Shown: piece by piece, positions 1 to 6,229 of the stretch
Layout of the letters: every line of letters starts with the position of its first letter
How positions within the stretch are numbered: the stretch's first letter is position 1
Origin: Lysobacteraceae bacterium
GTDB taxonomy: Bacteria; Pseudomonadota; Gammaproteobacteria; Xanthomonadales; Wenzhouxiangellaceae
Assembly: GCA_020201235.1 (NCBI GenBank)
Contig: JAIVHD010000383.1
Coordinates: forward strand, 1 to 10,249
DNA: 10,249 nucleotides
Reading direction: 5' to 3'
Notes under the pieces: generated by a model
The model's database searches: none
What the model saw: the letters and a program-made list of their open reading frames with translations, nothing else
Told to the model about the DNA's origin: nothing
Position numbers and translations under genes: made by a program

Positions 1-913
1 GCTCGGCGATGAAGTCCCGGGTGGCCACGGCGGTGAGCCAGGAATGCGGGATTTTTTTACGCCGCGTGCGCACGATGGCCTGCTCGGCCGGCAGCGTGAT
101 CTTGCCCGAAGCGCCGGCGCCAATGCCAACGTAGTCGCCGAAGCGCCAGTAGTTCAGGTTATGAACGCTGGCGCGACCCGGTTTGGCCCAAGCCGAGATT
201 TCATAGTTTTCAAGACCGGCCGCCGACAAACGCTCAGCGCAGGCGTCCTGCATGGCCCAGACGACATCCTCGTCGGGCAAGGTCGGCGGGCGCGCGGCAA
301 ACACCGTGTTGGGCTCGATCGTGAGTTGATAGTGCGACAGGTGTGGCGGACCGAATGCCAGCGCCTGATCGATGTCGGCGCAGGCCCGCTCGAGGCTTTG
401 CCCCGGCAAGCCCCACATTAGGTCGAGATTAAAGTGATCAAAACCGGCATCGACGATCGCCCGGATCGCCCCTCTGGCCTGTTCACCATCGTGGATACGA
501 CCCAGCGTTTGCAGTTGCCGATCGTCGAAGGTCTGAATACCAAGACTGATCCGGTTGACGCCGGCTGAGCGATAGGCCTCGAAGCGGTCGTGCTCGACCG
601 TGCCGGGGTTGGCCTCCAGCGTAATTTCCGCGCCGGGTGCCAGTCGCACTCGCGCCGAGACACCATCCAGGATGGCACCGATGGCTGATGCCGAAAACAG
701 GCTGGGCGTGCCGCCGCCAAAAAAAATCGAACCAACCGTCCGGCCCCAGATGCGCGGCAGGTCCAGTTCCAGATCGTGCAGCAAGGCCTCGACATAGGCC
801 TGCTCGGGAACTTCGCCGGAAAGCGCGTGCGAGTTGAAATCGCAGTACGGGCACTTGGCCACACACCAAGGCAGATGGACATACAGGGAAAGTGGGGGTA
901 AAGACAGGCGCAT
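1..913 (-). CDS. hemW: HemW, radical SAM haem chaperone (3' end cut by window edge)
   Basis: HemW, long annotated as an oxygen-independent coproporphyrinogen III oxidase-like protein, is a cytoplasmic radical SAM protein that binds haem and passes it to target enzymes. The frame is open from ATG 913 to the left edge, giving about 304 residues against roughly 380 in the family, so the C-terminal quarter lies outside the window. The cluster motif PWCVAKCPYCDFNSH has Cys17, Cys21 and Cys24, with Tyr and Phe spaced as in HemW. The SAM-contact loop FGGGTPS follows at 65-71. EANPGT, NRISLGIQ, HLSHYQLTIEPNT and HNLNYWRFGDYVGIG are all family hallmarks and are in order. I checked the frame base by base and saw no lesion. 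The start fits homologues beginning just before LPPLSLY; no good Shine-Dalgarno is visible. It lies 152 nt after rdgB, in the usual rph-rdgB-hemW order. Confidence 0.95.
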   Translation of the reverse strand, partial: MRLSLPPLSLYVHLPWCVAKCPYCDFNSHALSGEVPEQAYVEALLHDLELDLPRIWGRTVGSIFFGGGTPSLFSASAIGAILDGVSARVRLAPGAEITLEANPGTVEHDRFEAYRSAGVNRISLGIQTFDDRQLQTLGRIHDGEQARGAIRAIVDAGFDHFNLDLMWGLPGQSLERACADIDQALAFGPPHLSHYQLTIEPNTVFAARPPTLPDEDVVWAMQDACAERLSAAGLENYEISAWAKPGRASVHNLNYWRFGDYVGIGAGASGKITLPAEQAIVRTRRKKIPHSWLTAVATRDFIAE

Positions 914-1065
914 GCGGGCTTTCGGCGGGGCGAATAGACGAATGATACGCCGCTTTCGGGTTTTAGGTTTTCGGCTGAGTGTTCCGGTTGAGCCCGGCTT
1001 ACAAGATTCCGGATGACGGGACCAAGGAGGGGCTCAGTGGCGCGATCCGGCACGCCTTCGATTTT

Positions 1066-1671
1066 TTAGACTTCCTGATCATCCAACTGCTGATACAGCG
1101 CTTGGAGCGCCTTGCCACGATGGCTGAGTCTGTTCTTTTCCACTGCTGCAAGTTCGGCTGCGCTTACGCCCATATCAGGATCGACGAACACCGAATCATA
1201 ACCAAAGCCGCCCTGGCCGCGACGTGCCTCGAGAATGTAGCCGTGCCATCGACCGATCGCGATCAGCGGCGCGGGATCTTCGAGGTGTCGGAGGAGCACC
1301 AGGCAACAATAAAAACAGGCTCCGCGACGCTCTTCAGGCATGTCTTCCAGTTCACAAAGCAGCTTGTCGATATTGCTGTCGTCATCGGCGTGTTCGCCGG
1401 CAAAGCGGGCCGAGTGAATCCCTGGCCGGCCGTCGAGCGCGTGCACGACCAGTCCCGAGTCGTCGGCAAGCGCCGCTGAACCCGAGGCTTGCGCTGCGTT
1501 CCGCGCTTTAATCAGGGCATTTTCAACAAAGGTTCTGCCAGTTTCCGGCGGCGGCTCGACACCGTAGTCCGATTGCGCACGTACATCAAAACCTTTCGGT
1601 GCCAGCATCTGCCTGAACTCGTCAAGCTTGCCGCGATTTCCGCTTGCGATGACCAGCGTTTTCTTGCCCAT
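1066..1671 (-). CDS. rdgB: dITP/XTP pyrophosphatase (RdgB/HAM1 family)
   Basis: This cytosolic enzyme hydrolyses non-canonical purine triphosphates (dITP, ITP, XTP) to monophosphate plus pyrophosphate, keeping deaminated bases out of DNA and RNA. The 201 residues match the family length of about 197-200. Visible motifs are ASGNRGKLDEF (9-19), TFVENALIKAR (47-57), ALADDSGL (67-74) with the metal and base-site aspartates 70-71, PGIHSARFAG (83-92), GGFGYDSVF (154-162) and EKNRLSHRGKAL (178-189). The only oddity is Ser160, where most members have Pro (GYDP). The ATG at 1671 gives the canonical N-terminus. It starts 5 nt after the rph stop, so it is probably co-transcribed and perhaps translationally coupled with that gene. 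No independent Shine-Dalgarno is evident, so damage to rph could reduce its translation. Confidence 0.96.
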   Translation of the reverse strand: MGKKTLVIASGNRGKLDEFRQMLAPKGFDVRAQSDYGVEPPPETGRTFVENALIKARNAAQASGSAALADDSGLVVHALDGRPGIHSARFAGEHADDDSNIDKLLCELEDMPEERRGACFYCCLVLLRHLEDPAPLIAIGRWHGYILEARRGQGGFGYDSVFVDPDMGVSAAELAAVEKNRLSHRGKALQALYQQLDDQEV

Positions 1672-1676
1672 CGCGA

Positions 1677-2308
1677 TCAGGCTTTCGCAAGCGCTTCGGT
1701 CTGCGCCTGCATCAGCGTCTCAACGCCGATCCAGGCCAGATCAAGCATCCGATCAAGTTCGCTGCGATGAAAGGCATGGCCTTCAGCCGTACCCTGGACT
1801 TCGATCAGACCACCGCCGTCGTTCATCACCACGTTGAGGTCGGTATCGGCATTGGAATCTTCGGCGTAATCGAGATCGAGCACCGACTCGGTTCCCAGCA
1901 TCCCAACCGAAACGGCGGCGACCTGGCCATGGATCGGGTTTTTCTTGATCTTGCCGCGCTTTTTCAGCGTGCCAATGGCATCGACCAGCGCCACATAGGC
2001 ACCGGTGATGGCAGGCTGCGCCCGATCAGGCGCTGAATCTCCAGCGTTCGGCCGGCCTGCCGGCCCTTGGTCGCCTCGCGCATGTTGCGCGAGTGCGTCG
2101 CGCGCGGCAACATCCCGTATTCGGCCGTCACCCAGCCCGAATTCTTGCCGCGCAGCCAGGGCGGCACGCGGTCCTCGACGCTGGCGTTGCATAAAACCCG
2201 CGTTTCGCCAAAACTGATCAGCACCGAGCCTTCGGCATGGCGCGTGAAGTGACGCAGAATTTCGAGCGGCCTGAGTTCGTCGGGCTGTCTTCCGGAGGGT
2301 CGGTTCAA
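1677..2308 (-). pseudogene. rph: RNase PH, broken by an out-of-frame internal deletion
   Basis: RNase PH is a phosphorolytic 3'-to-5' exoribonuclease that trims tRNA 3' ends. The first 99 codons, from a TTG start at 2308 with AGGA at 2316-2319, match the family: [27 protein letters not shown] and [14 protein letters not shown]. From 2009 to the TGA at 1677 another frame carries the rest: [42 protein letters not shown] with catalytic aspartates, and IEVQGTAEG. Between CTG (2012-2014) and ATC (2007-2009) only two bases remain. E. coli Rph has 31 residues there, including the GGTRTA phosphate-binding loop. About 91 nt are therefore missing, which shifts the frame. Restoring them would give about 240 residues against 238 in E. 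coli. As written, translation runs out of frame and stops near 1964. This is either a true pseudogene or a sequence artefact. Confidence 0.88.
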
Positions 2309-2495
2309 GTTGATTTCCTACAGGATTTTAAGAGTGGGACGGAAGGTTACCATGGACGACCCACACGGCCACCGGTAATCCCGCCGTATTCACCAGTCTT
2401 GCATTGCGAGGGGTCGTCCGGCCGGACGGTGCGGCAGCAGCAAGGGATGAATAAGGCGGGCGAAGATACCGACAAGCACGCTTAGCCCAGCTTAT
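2309..2495 (-). other. ridA-rph spacer
   Basis: No gene is supported in this 187-nt gap. It contains most of the stem-loop at the ridA stop, a 14-bp perfect palindrome (CGTCCGGCCGGACG, 2415-2428), a possible -10-like TAAAAT at 2325-2330 without a good -35, and AGGA at 2316-2319 serving the TTG start of rph. An rph-rdgB-hemW promoter is likely here but cannot be pinned down. Confidence 0.35.
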
Positions 2496-2498
2496 TCA
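2448..2498 (-). other. Stem-loop spanning the ridA stop codon
   Basis: TGAATAAG (2448-2455) pairs perfectly with CTTATTCA (2491-2498). After a symmetric 2x2 internal loop, GGGC (2458-2461) pairs with GCCC (2485-2488). On the minus strand the outer stem begins at the ridA TGA. It could protect the ridA 3' end or separate it from rph. There is no following T-run, so I do not call it a terminator. Confidence 0.35.
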
Positions 2499-2888
2499 AT
2501 ACGATTGGGCAACCACCGCAACGCCATCCATTTCAACATCGACGTTCGTGGGAAGCGCCGAAACCTGGACCGCGGCGCGCGCCGGATAGGGCTCGTCGAA
2601 GACTTCGGCCATAATGGCATTGACCTCGGCGAAGCGCGCCAGATCGGTCAAGTAGATGTTGAGCTTGACGACGTCGGCGAGGCTTCCTCCAGCGGCCTCG
2701 CAAACGGCCCGAAGGTTGCCGAAAACCCGCTGCACGCGCGCCTCGAAATCGCCGTCGACCAGCTCGCCGGTATCCGGGTCCAGCGGTATCTGGCCGGAAA
2801 GATAAACCGTCTGGCCGGCCCGGACCGCTTGAGAATACGGCCCGATCGCCGACGGTGCGCTGGCGGTCTGGATCGGATTGTTGTGCAT
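2496..2888 (-). CDS. ridA: RidA family enamine/imine deaminase
   Basis: RidA hydrolyses 2-aminoacrylate and related reactive enamines/imines released by PLP enzymes such as threonine dehydratase, protecting other PLP enzymes in the cytosol. The product is 130 residues (E. coli 128) and reads through the family pattern: [58 protein letters not shown] with the substrate-carboxylate Arg, and [10 protein letters not shown] near the C-terminus with the acidic position. The frame is open upstream to 3005, but ATG 2888 is the right start: AGGAG lies 8 nt upstream (2897-2901) and the N-terminus aligns there. It sits downstream of spoT, a common gammaproteobacterial arrangement, with the oxygenase remnant between. 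A 172-nt spacer (2889-3060) upstream could hold its own promoter, but I see no convincing -35/-10 pair. Confidence 0.95.
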   Translation of the reverse strand: MHNNPIQTASAPSAIGPYSQAVRAGQTVYLSGQIPLDPDTGELVDGDFEARVQRVFGNLRAVCEAAGGSLADVVKLNIYLTDLARFAEVNAIMAEVFDEPYPARAAVQVSALPTNVDVEMDGVAVVAQSY

Positions 2889-3060
2889 GAAGATGGCTCC
2901 TGATTCAAACTGATCAATAGCGGATAGGCCGGCGCGGAAGACACGCCTGGCGCCGCCGGAAAGTACGACCCGCTGTACCGAGGATAGTGTAACCGCGCCG
3001 GCCAATTAATGACTCGTTGCGACCGGGCCGACTGCAACTGCAAACCCGGAAAAATCCATA

Positions 3061-3492
3061 TCAGCGCGGCGGGTCAAGCACTTCGCCAACATTGCCGTTG
3101 AGCCTGAACCAGGCCGATACGCTGGCGCGGTCGACCCGCGGCCGCAGGCATTCAAGCTGATCGAGCAACACCCGGTGCGCATTGCGCGAACGGCTCAGCC
3201 AGAAGATCCAATCCCGCCGAATCTGGCGGGCCAGCTGAAACGTGCGCTCGCGACCGATGCCGGCACGCTTGAGACGATCCTGGTTGAGCAGCCGGGCGAA
3301 ATCGGCTCGAAGGAGAGCGACCAGCGCTTTCGGAACCGCGTTTTCCTGGACATACCAGCCGTGCTGCGTCAGCGCCCCGGCAGCCGGCCCAATCAATGCT
3401 TCGATATCAAGCCGCATCGCGTTATGAACAGCCTGCTTCCCGGCCTGCTTCCCGGCCGGGAAGTCAAGCGAGCGATTATCAGGGCGACTCAT
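3061..3492 (-). CDS. 2-oxoglutarate/Fe(II) oxygenase (SM-20-like) remnant lacking its catalytic core
   Basis: The 143-residue product resembles the ends of an SM-20/prolyl-hydroxylase-like 2-oxoglutarate dioxygenase of about 200-220 residues. Residues 40-115 carry the N-terminal family pattern: LTQHGWYV, ALVALLRADFARLL, AGIGRERTFQLARQIRRDW, FWL and LLDQLECLR. Residues 124-131 (SVSAWFRL) look like the family's C-terminal strand, usually SLTGWFR. The double-stranded beta-helix core between them, with the HxD...H iron ligands and the 2OG-binding Arg, is absent. The join is near 3121-3126 and keeps frame. By family length about 80-95 codons are missing, so the product should be inactive. The ATG at 3492 overlaps the spoT stop by 4 nt (ATGA); an internal ATG at 3417 is an alternative that would exclude a 12-bp tandem repeat. 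The family assignment is from motif memory and is less certain than for the neighbours. Confidence 0.6.
   Translation of the reverse strand: MSRPDNRSLDFPAGKQAGKQAVHNAMRLDIEALIGPAAGALTQHGWYVQENAVPKALVALLRADFARLLNQDRLKRAGIGRERTFQLARQIRRDWIFWLSRSRNAHRVLLDQLECLRPRVDRASVSAWFRLNGNVGEVLDPPR
3431..3463. repeat. 12-bp tandem duplication joined to a 16-bp perfect palindrome
   Basis: GCCTGCTTCCCG occurs twice in tandem at 3431-3454. The second copy runs into the palindrome CTTCCCGGCCGGGAAG at 3448-3463. It lies about 40 nt beyond the spoT stop in the transcription direction, inside the N-terminus of the oxygenase remnant (encoding AGKQAGKQ) if the upstream ATG is used, or in the spacer if ATG 3417 is used. 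Confidence 0.6.
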
Positions 3493-5609
3493 CCCATCTC
3501 ACGGCTAACGCGAAAAACCCTGGGGTTGCGGCGCAGCCGGGTCATGACGCGCGCGAGTTGGTTGCGGCTGCGCAGCCCGATCAGGAAATAGAGTTCGGCG
3601 GTATCGCTGGTGCTTTCGCGCTGCTCTACGCGCTCAATATTGGCTTGCGCCTGACCAAGCGATGCCGAAATCGAGGCCAGCACGCCGGGTCCGTTGACCG
3701 TAACCACTCTCAACACGGTGCTGAAGGTGCCGCGTGGCAAAGGCTCCCAGCCGACGTCAATGCAACGTTCCGGGCGCTCACGCCTCAAGGCCGGCACGTT
3801 CGGGCACTTTTCGCGATGGACGATGATGCCGCGGCCCGGCTCCAGGTAAGCCATGATGCGATCGCCGGGGATCGGGTGGCAGCATTTGCCGTAGCGGATC
3901 GCCGTGCCCTCGTTGCTACCGACCGTGAAGACATCCTCAGCGGGCGGCTCGGTGCCCCGGCGTCTGGTGATCGACAACAATTTCGGGACTACGTTGATCG
4001 CCAGGACATCACCCCGTGCGATCCGGATGAGCAGCTCTTCGATGCGCTCCAGGCCGGCTTTTCGAAGATAGCGATCGAGCCTGCGGGTCGAAACACCGTC
4101 CAGTGAGCTACCACGTCGCGCCAGCGCCTGGTCGAGCAAACGGTGCCCGATGGCGACCGTATCGGCCTGCTCCAGGTGCTTGAGATGCGATCGAATTGCT
4201 GCTCTTGCCTTGGCGGTCACGACGTGATCGAGCCAATCGGCGCGCGGCTCAACAGAGTCATCTGTGTCGATCTCGACGGTCTGTCCATTTTTAAGCCGTG
4301 TGCTCAGCGGTGCCTGTTTGAAATCGATCCGGGCGCGACGCGCACGATTGCCGACGTCGGTATGAATGGCATAGGCAAAGTCGAGTGCCGACGAATTTTC
4401 CTTGAGATCGATGATCTTGCCCCTGGGGGTAAACACGAAGACCTCGTCGGGAAACAATTCCGCCTTGGCGGTATCGATGAAGTCGAGCGGGCTGTTGGTG
4501 CGCGACTGTGACTCGACCAGTTTCATCAGCCACTCACGCGCTCTGACCGCGGTCGTGGTGCTGGGCGTTGCTGCCTTATACAGCCAGTGCGCGGCGGCAC
4601 CCTTTTCGGCCACCGTGTCCATTTCGACGGTCCGGATCTGAATTTCGATCGGGACGTTGTAGGGTGAGGTCAGCACCGTGTGCAAGGACTGGTAACCGTT
4701 CGGCTTGGGCAGCGCGATGTAGTCCTTGAAGCTGCCGGGACGCGGCTTGAACAAATGATGTACCACGCCCAGTGCCCGGTAACAATCCGACTCGGAATGC
4801 GTGATGATTCTGAATGCGTACAGATCATAAACCTCGTTGAACGACAAGGATTTGTCGCGCATCTTGGAATAAATGCTGTAAATGCTTTTTTCTCGCCCTT
4901 CGACCCGACAGTTGATTTCGGCCTCGTTGAAGCGCTTCTTCAGCGAATCGCTGACCGAAGCGATGATGCCCTTACGATGCCTGGCGATCGTGCGCGCTCG
5001 GCGCGCGATGATGCGGTAACGGTTGGGATGAAGATTGCCGAAACCGAGTTGCTCCAGCTCCAGCTTCAGCGCGTTCATACCAAGCCGGTCAGCAATCGGG
5101 GCATAGATCTGCAGGGTTTCATTCGAAATGCGACGGCGCGCCCCGGGCGACATCGCCGAAATGGTTCGCATATTGTGCAGACGGTCGGCCAGCTTGATAA
5201 AAATAACGCGAAGATCGCGGCTCATCGCCAGCAGCAGCTTGCGAAAGCTCTCCGCGTCGGCTTCCTGCCGGGTGCGGAATTTCATCTTGTCGAGCTTGGT
5301 CACGCCGTCAACCAGCTTGGCGACCGCTTCGCCGAATTCGAGCGAAAGGTCCAGCAGCGACAACGGGGTATCCTCGACCGTATCGTGCAAAATGGCGGCG
5401 GTAATGGTCTGATGATCCATCCGCATTTCAGCCAGGATGGTCGCGACCGCAACCGGATGAAGTATGTACTCCTCGCCGGACCGGCGGGTCTGGCCGCGAT
5501 GGGCACGCTCGCCCACTTCAAACGCGCGCAGCACGATTGCGACCTGATCCGGCTCCAGATAGCTTTCGAGCAGGCGTTTTAAATCGCGAACCGGACTCGG
5601 GTAGTTCAC
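3489..5609 (-). CDS. spoT: SpoT, bifunctional (p)ppGpp synthetase/hydrolase
   Basis: SpoT sets (p)ppGpp levels: an N-terminal HD domain hydrolyses it and an adjacent domain can make it from GTP/GDP and ATP. At 706 residues it matches E. coli SpoT (702). The hydrolase is intact: SGEEYILHP (His51), ILHDTVEDT (His75-Asp76, Glu79-Asp80), KLADRLHNMRT (Asp142). In the synthetase region, YDLYAFRII (Asp262), NGYQSLHT and IEIQIRT (Glu322) are kept, but the RxKD motif reads Ser293-Phe-Lys-Asp. TGS is at about 388-448 (FPDEVFVFTPRG), the Cys/His region at 576-602 (GKCCHPIPGD, VHREKC), and ACT at about 630-704. The GTG at 5609 is the first possible start after an in-frame stop at 5664-5666 and aligns with the E. 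coli N-terminus; no strong ribosome-binding site is visible. It follows rpoZ and overlaps the next gene by 4 nt. Confidence 0.97.
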   Translation of the reverse strand: MNYPSPVRDLKRLLESYLEPDQVAIVLRAFEVGERAHRGQTRRSGEEYILHPVAVATILAEMRMDHQTITAAILHDTVEDTPLSLLDLSLEFGEAVAKLVDGVTKLDKMKFRTRQEADAESFRKLLLAMSRDLRVIFIKLADRLHNMRTISAMSPGARRRISNETLQIYAPIADRLGMNALKLELEQLGFGNLHPNRYRIIARRARTIARHRKGIIASVSDSLKKRFNEAEINCRVEGREKSIYSIYSKMRDKSLSFNEVYDLYAFRIITHSESDCYRALGVVHHLFKPRPGSFKDYIALPKPNGYQSLHTVLTSPYNVPIEIQIRTVEMDTVAEKGAAAHWLYKAATPSTTTAVRAREWLMKLVESQSRTNSPLDFIDTAKAELFPDEVFVFTPRGKIIDLKENSSALDFAYAIHTDVGNRARRARIDFKQAPLSTRLKNGQTVEIDTDDSVEPRADWLDHVVTAKARAAIRSHLKHLEQADTVAIGHRLLDQALARRGSSLDGVSTRRLDRYLRKAGLERIEELLIRIARGDVLAINVVPKLLSITRRRGTEPPAEDVFTVGSNEGTAIRYGKCCHPIPGDRIMAYLEPGRGIIVHREKCPNVPALRRERPERCIDVGWEPLPRGTFSTVLRVVTVNGPGVLASISASLGQAQANIERVEQRESTSDTAELYFLIGLRSRNQLARVMTRLRRNPRVFRVSREMG

Positions 5610-5820
5610 TGCCGGTCTTGCGTTCGCCCCGGACCCTTCAGGAGCCGGCGGTCCAGAAAGCTTTCAAAAACCTGAAAACCCAGCCATTGACCATTGCATC
5701 CATCGGACATCGACTTGCCTGGACGGCGGCAATGTGCGACATCGCGAAACATCGCTTCGCGCTCGACCGAATGCATCGCGGCAGGTCGGATCATGGATGG
5801 TTCGGCTCAATCGTGCCCGA
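5610..5820 (-). other. rpoZ-spoT interval without a convincing gene
   Basis: If the natural omega tail ends at 5821, the 211 bases before spoT are non-coding. The three minus-strand frames carry no recognised domain. One 62-codon frame (5794-5606) ends in a GTGA overlap with the spoT start but resembles nothing known to me. The interval contains a second copy of a 13-bp sequence also present in rpoZ (5799-5811 and 5921-5933) and a 10-bp palindrome, GAAAGCTTTC. Confidence 0.35.
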
Positions 5821-5966
5821 TCAGTCTTCGTCCGGCGGCGGCGGCGGAAGCTCGGCAGCGGCTCGGAGCCGTTGGCGATCTGGCGGGCGCGCTGTGCCGC
5901 CATGACAATAAGGTTGAACCGGTTCGGCTCAATATCCATGCAATCTTCTACGGTGACACGGGCCAT
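5664..5966 (-). pseudogene. rpoZ: RNA polymerase omega subunit, N-terminal half followed by an aberrant frame
   Basis: Omega helps assemble RNA polymerase by latching the beta' subunit and forms part of a ppGpp-binding site. ATG 5966 has an excellent AGGAG at 5974-5978. Residues 1-38 are canonical: [28 protein letters not shown]. After that the conserved block normally reading DKPTVVALREIA is absent in all three frames. The starting frame continues as arginine-rich, low-quality sequence to a TGA at 5664-5666 (100 codons). A second frame reads [10 protein letters not shown] then TGA at 5821-5823, which looks like a natural acidic omega tail. The likeliest reading is an internal deletion near 5848-5861, with removed length equal to 1 mod 3, beside a repeated CCGAGC and a run of five CCG. 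If instead the 100-residue frame is real, it is a very unusual omega. Confidence 0.75.
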
Positions 5967-6206
5967 TGAATGACTCCTGGAATAAACGTGTTTGAAAACA
6001 AAGCCGAACATCGGCCAGAAAAACAGCCGGTCAACGGCCGGATCACGGGCGCACTGATGGCTTCATAAAACCCAATTGCGGGCCGTCGCCGACCATTTTT
6101 TACAGCCACCTCAACGGGCCAGAGCGTGCAATAGACACCTGCAGCGCGCCGGCTCAGGAATCGCCGGAACGCACAGCCGGTCAGCGATCGAACTGGATAT
6201 TATACC
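5967..6206 (-). other. gmk-rpoZ spacer, probable rpoZ leader
   Basis: These 240 bases hold no credible gene. They contain the TATAAT at 6199-6204 near the gmk end and AGGAG (5974-5978) near the rpoZ start. A short GCCG/CGGC stem followed by five T lies about 70 nt before rpoZ on the minus strand; it is too weak to call an attenuator. Nothing else stands out. Confidence 0.4.
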
Positions 6207-6229
6207 TCAGGAACTCAGCAAGTCGGCAA
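6199..6229 (-). promoter_or_regulatory. Probable promoter for rpoZ-spoT overlapping the 3' end of gmk
   Basis: On the minus strand a perfect TATAAT lies at 6199-6204, just past the gmk stop, with TTGCCG (4 of 6 to consensus) at 6224-6229. The 19-nt spacer is on the long side. A consensus -10 is unusual in this GC-rich sequence and is well placed to feed rpoZ and spoT independently of gmk, leaving a leader of over 220 nt. This is prediction only. Confidence 0.45.

Noticed and set aside
50..60. Run of seven T at the hemW 3' part, a possible frameshift or slippage site
   Set aside because: The hemW frame reads correctly through it on both sides, so no lesion is present and nothing points to programmed slippage.
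418..1053. 211-codon minus-strand reading frame overlapping hemW
   Set aside because: It is hemW read in the wrong frame; the correct frame from 913 carries all radical SAM motifs without interruption.
2415..2428. 14-bp perfect palindrome as a possible operator for rph
   Set aside because: GC-rich palindromes of this size are expected about once by chance in a window like this, and no adjacent promoter is clear enough to support regulation.
2648..3043. 131-codon minus-strand reading frame between the oxygenase remnant and ridA
   Set aside because: Mostly ridA in another frame; I also tested whether the part before ridA could be the missing oxygenase core and found no HxD or similar motif.
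3396..4106. 236-codon plus-strand reading frame opposite the spoT 3' end
   Set aside because: Antisense to the TGS/ACT-coding part of spoT; no independent evidence of coding.
4680..5582. 300-codon plus-strand reading frame opposite spoT
   Set aside because: Pure antisense of a strongly conserved gene; no recognised motif, no ribosome-binding site, and codon pattern expected of a GC-rich shadow frame.
5606..5794. 62-codon minus-strand frame ending in a GTGA overlap with the spoT start
   Set aside because: The overlap is suggestive of coupling, but the frame has an arbitrary start with no ribosome-binding site and no similarity I recognise; it more likely lies in rpoZ-spoT spacer.
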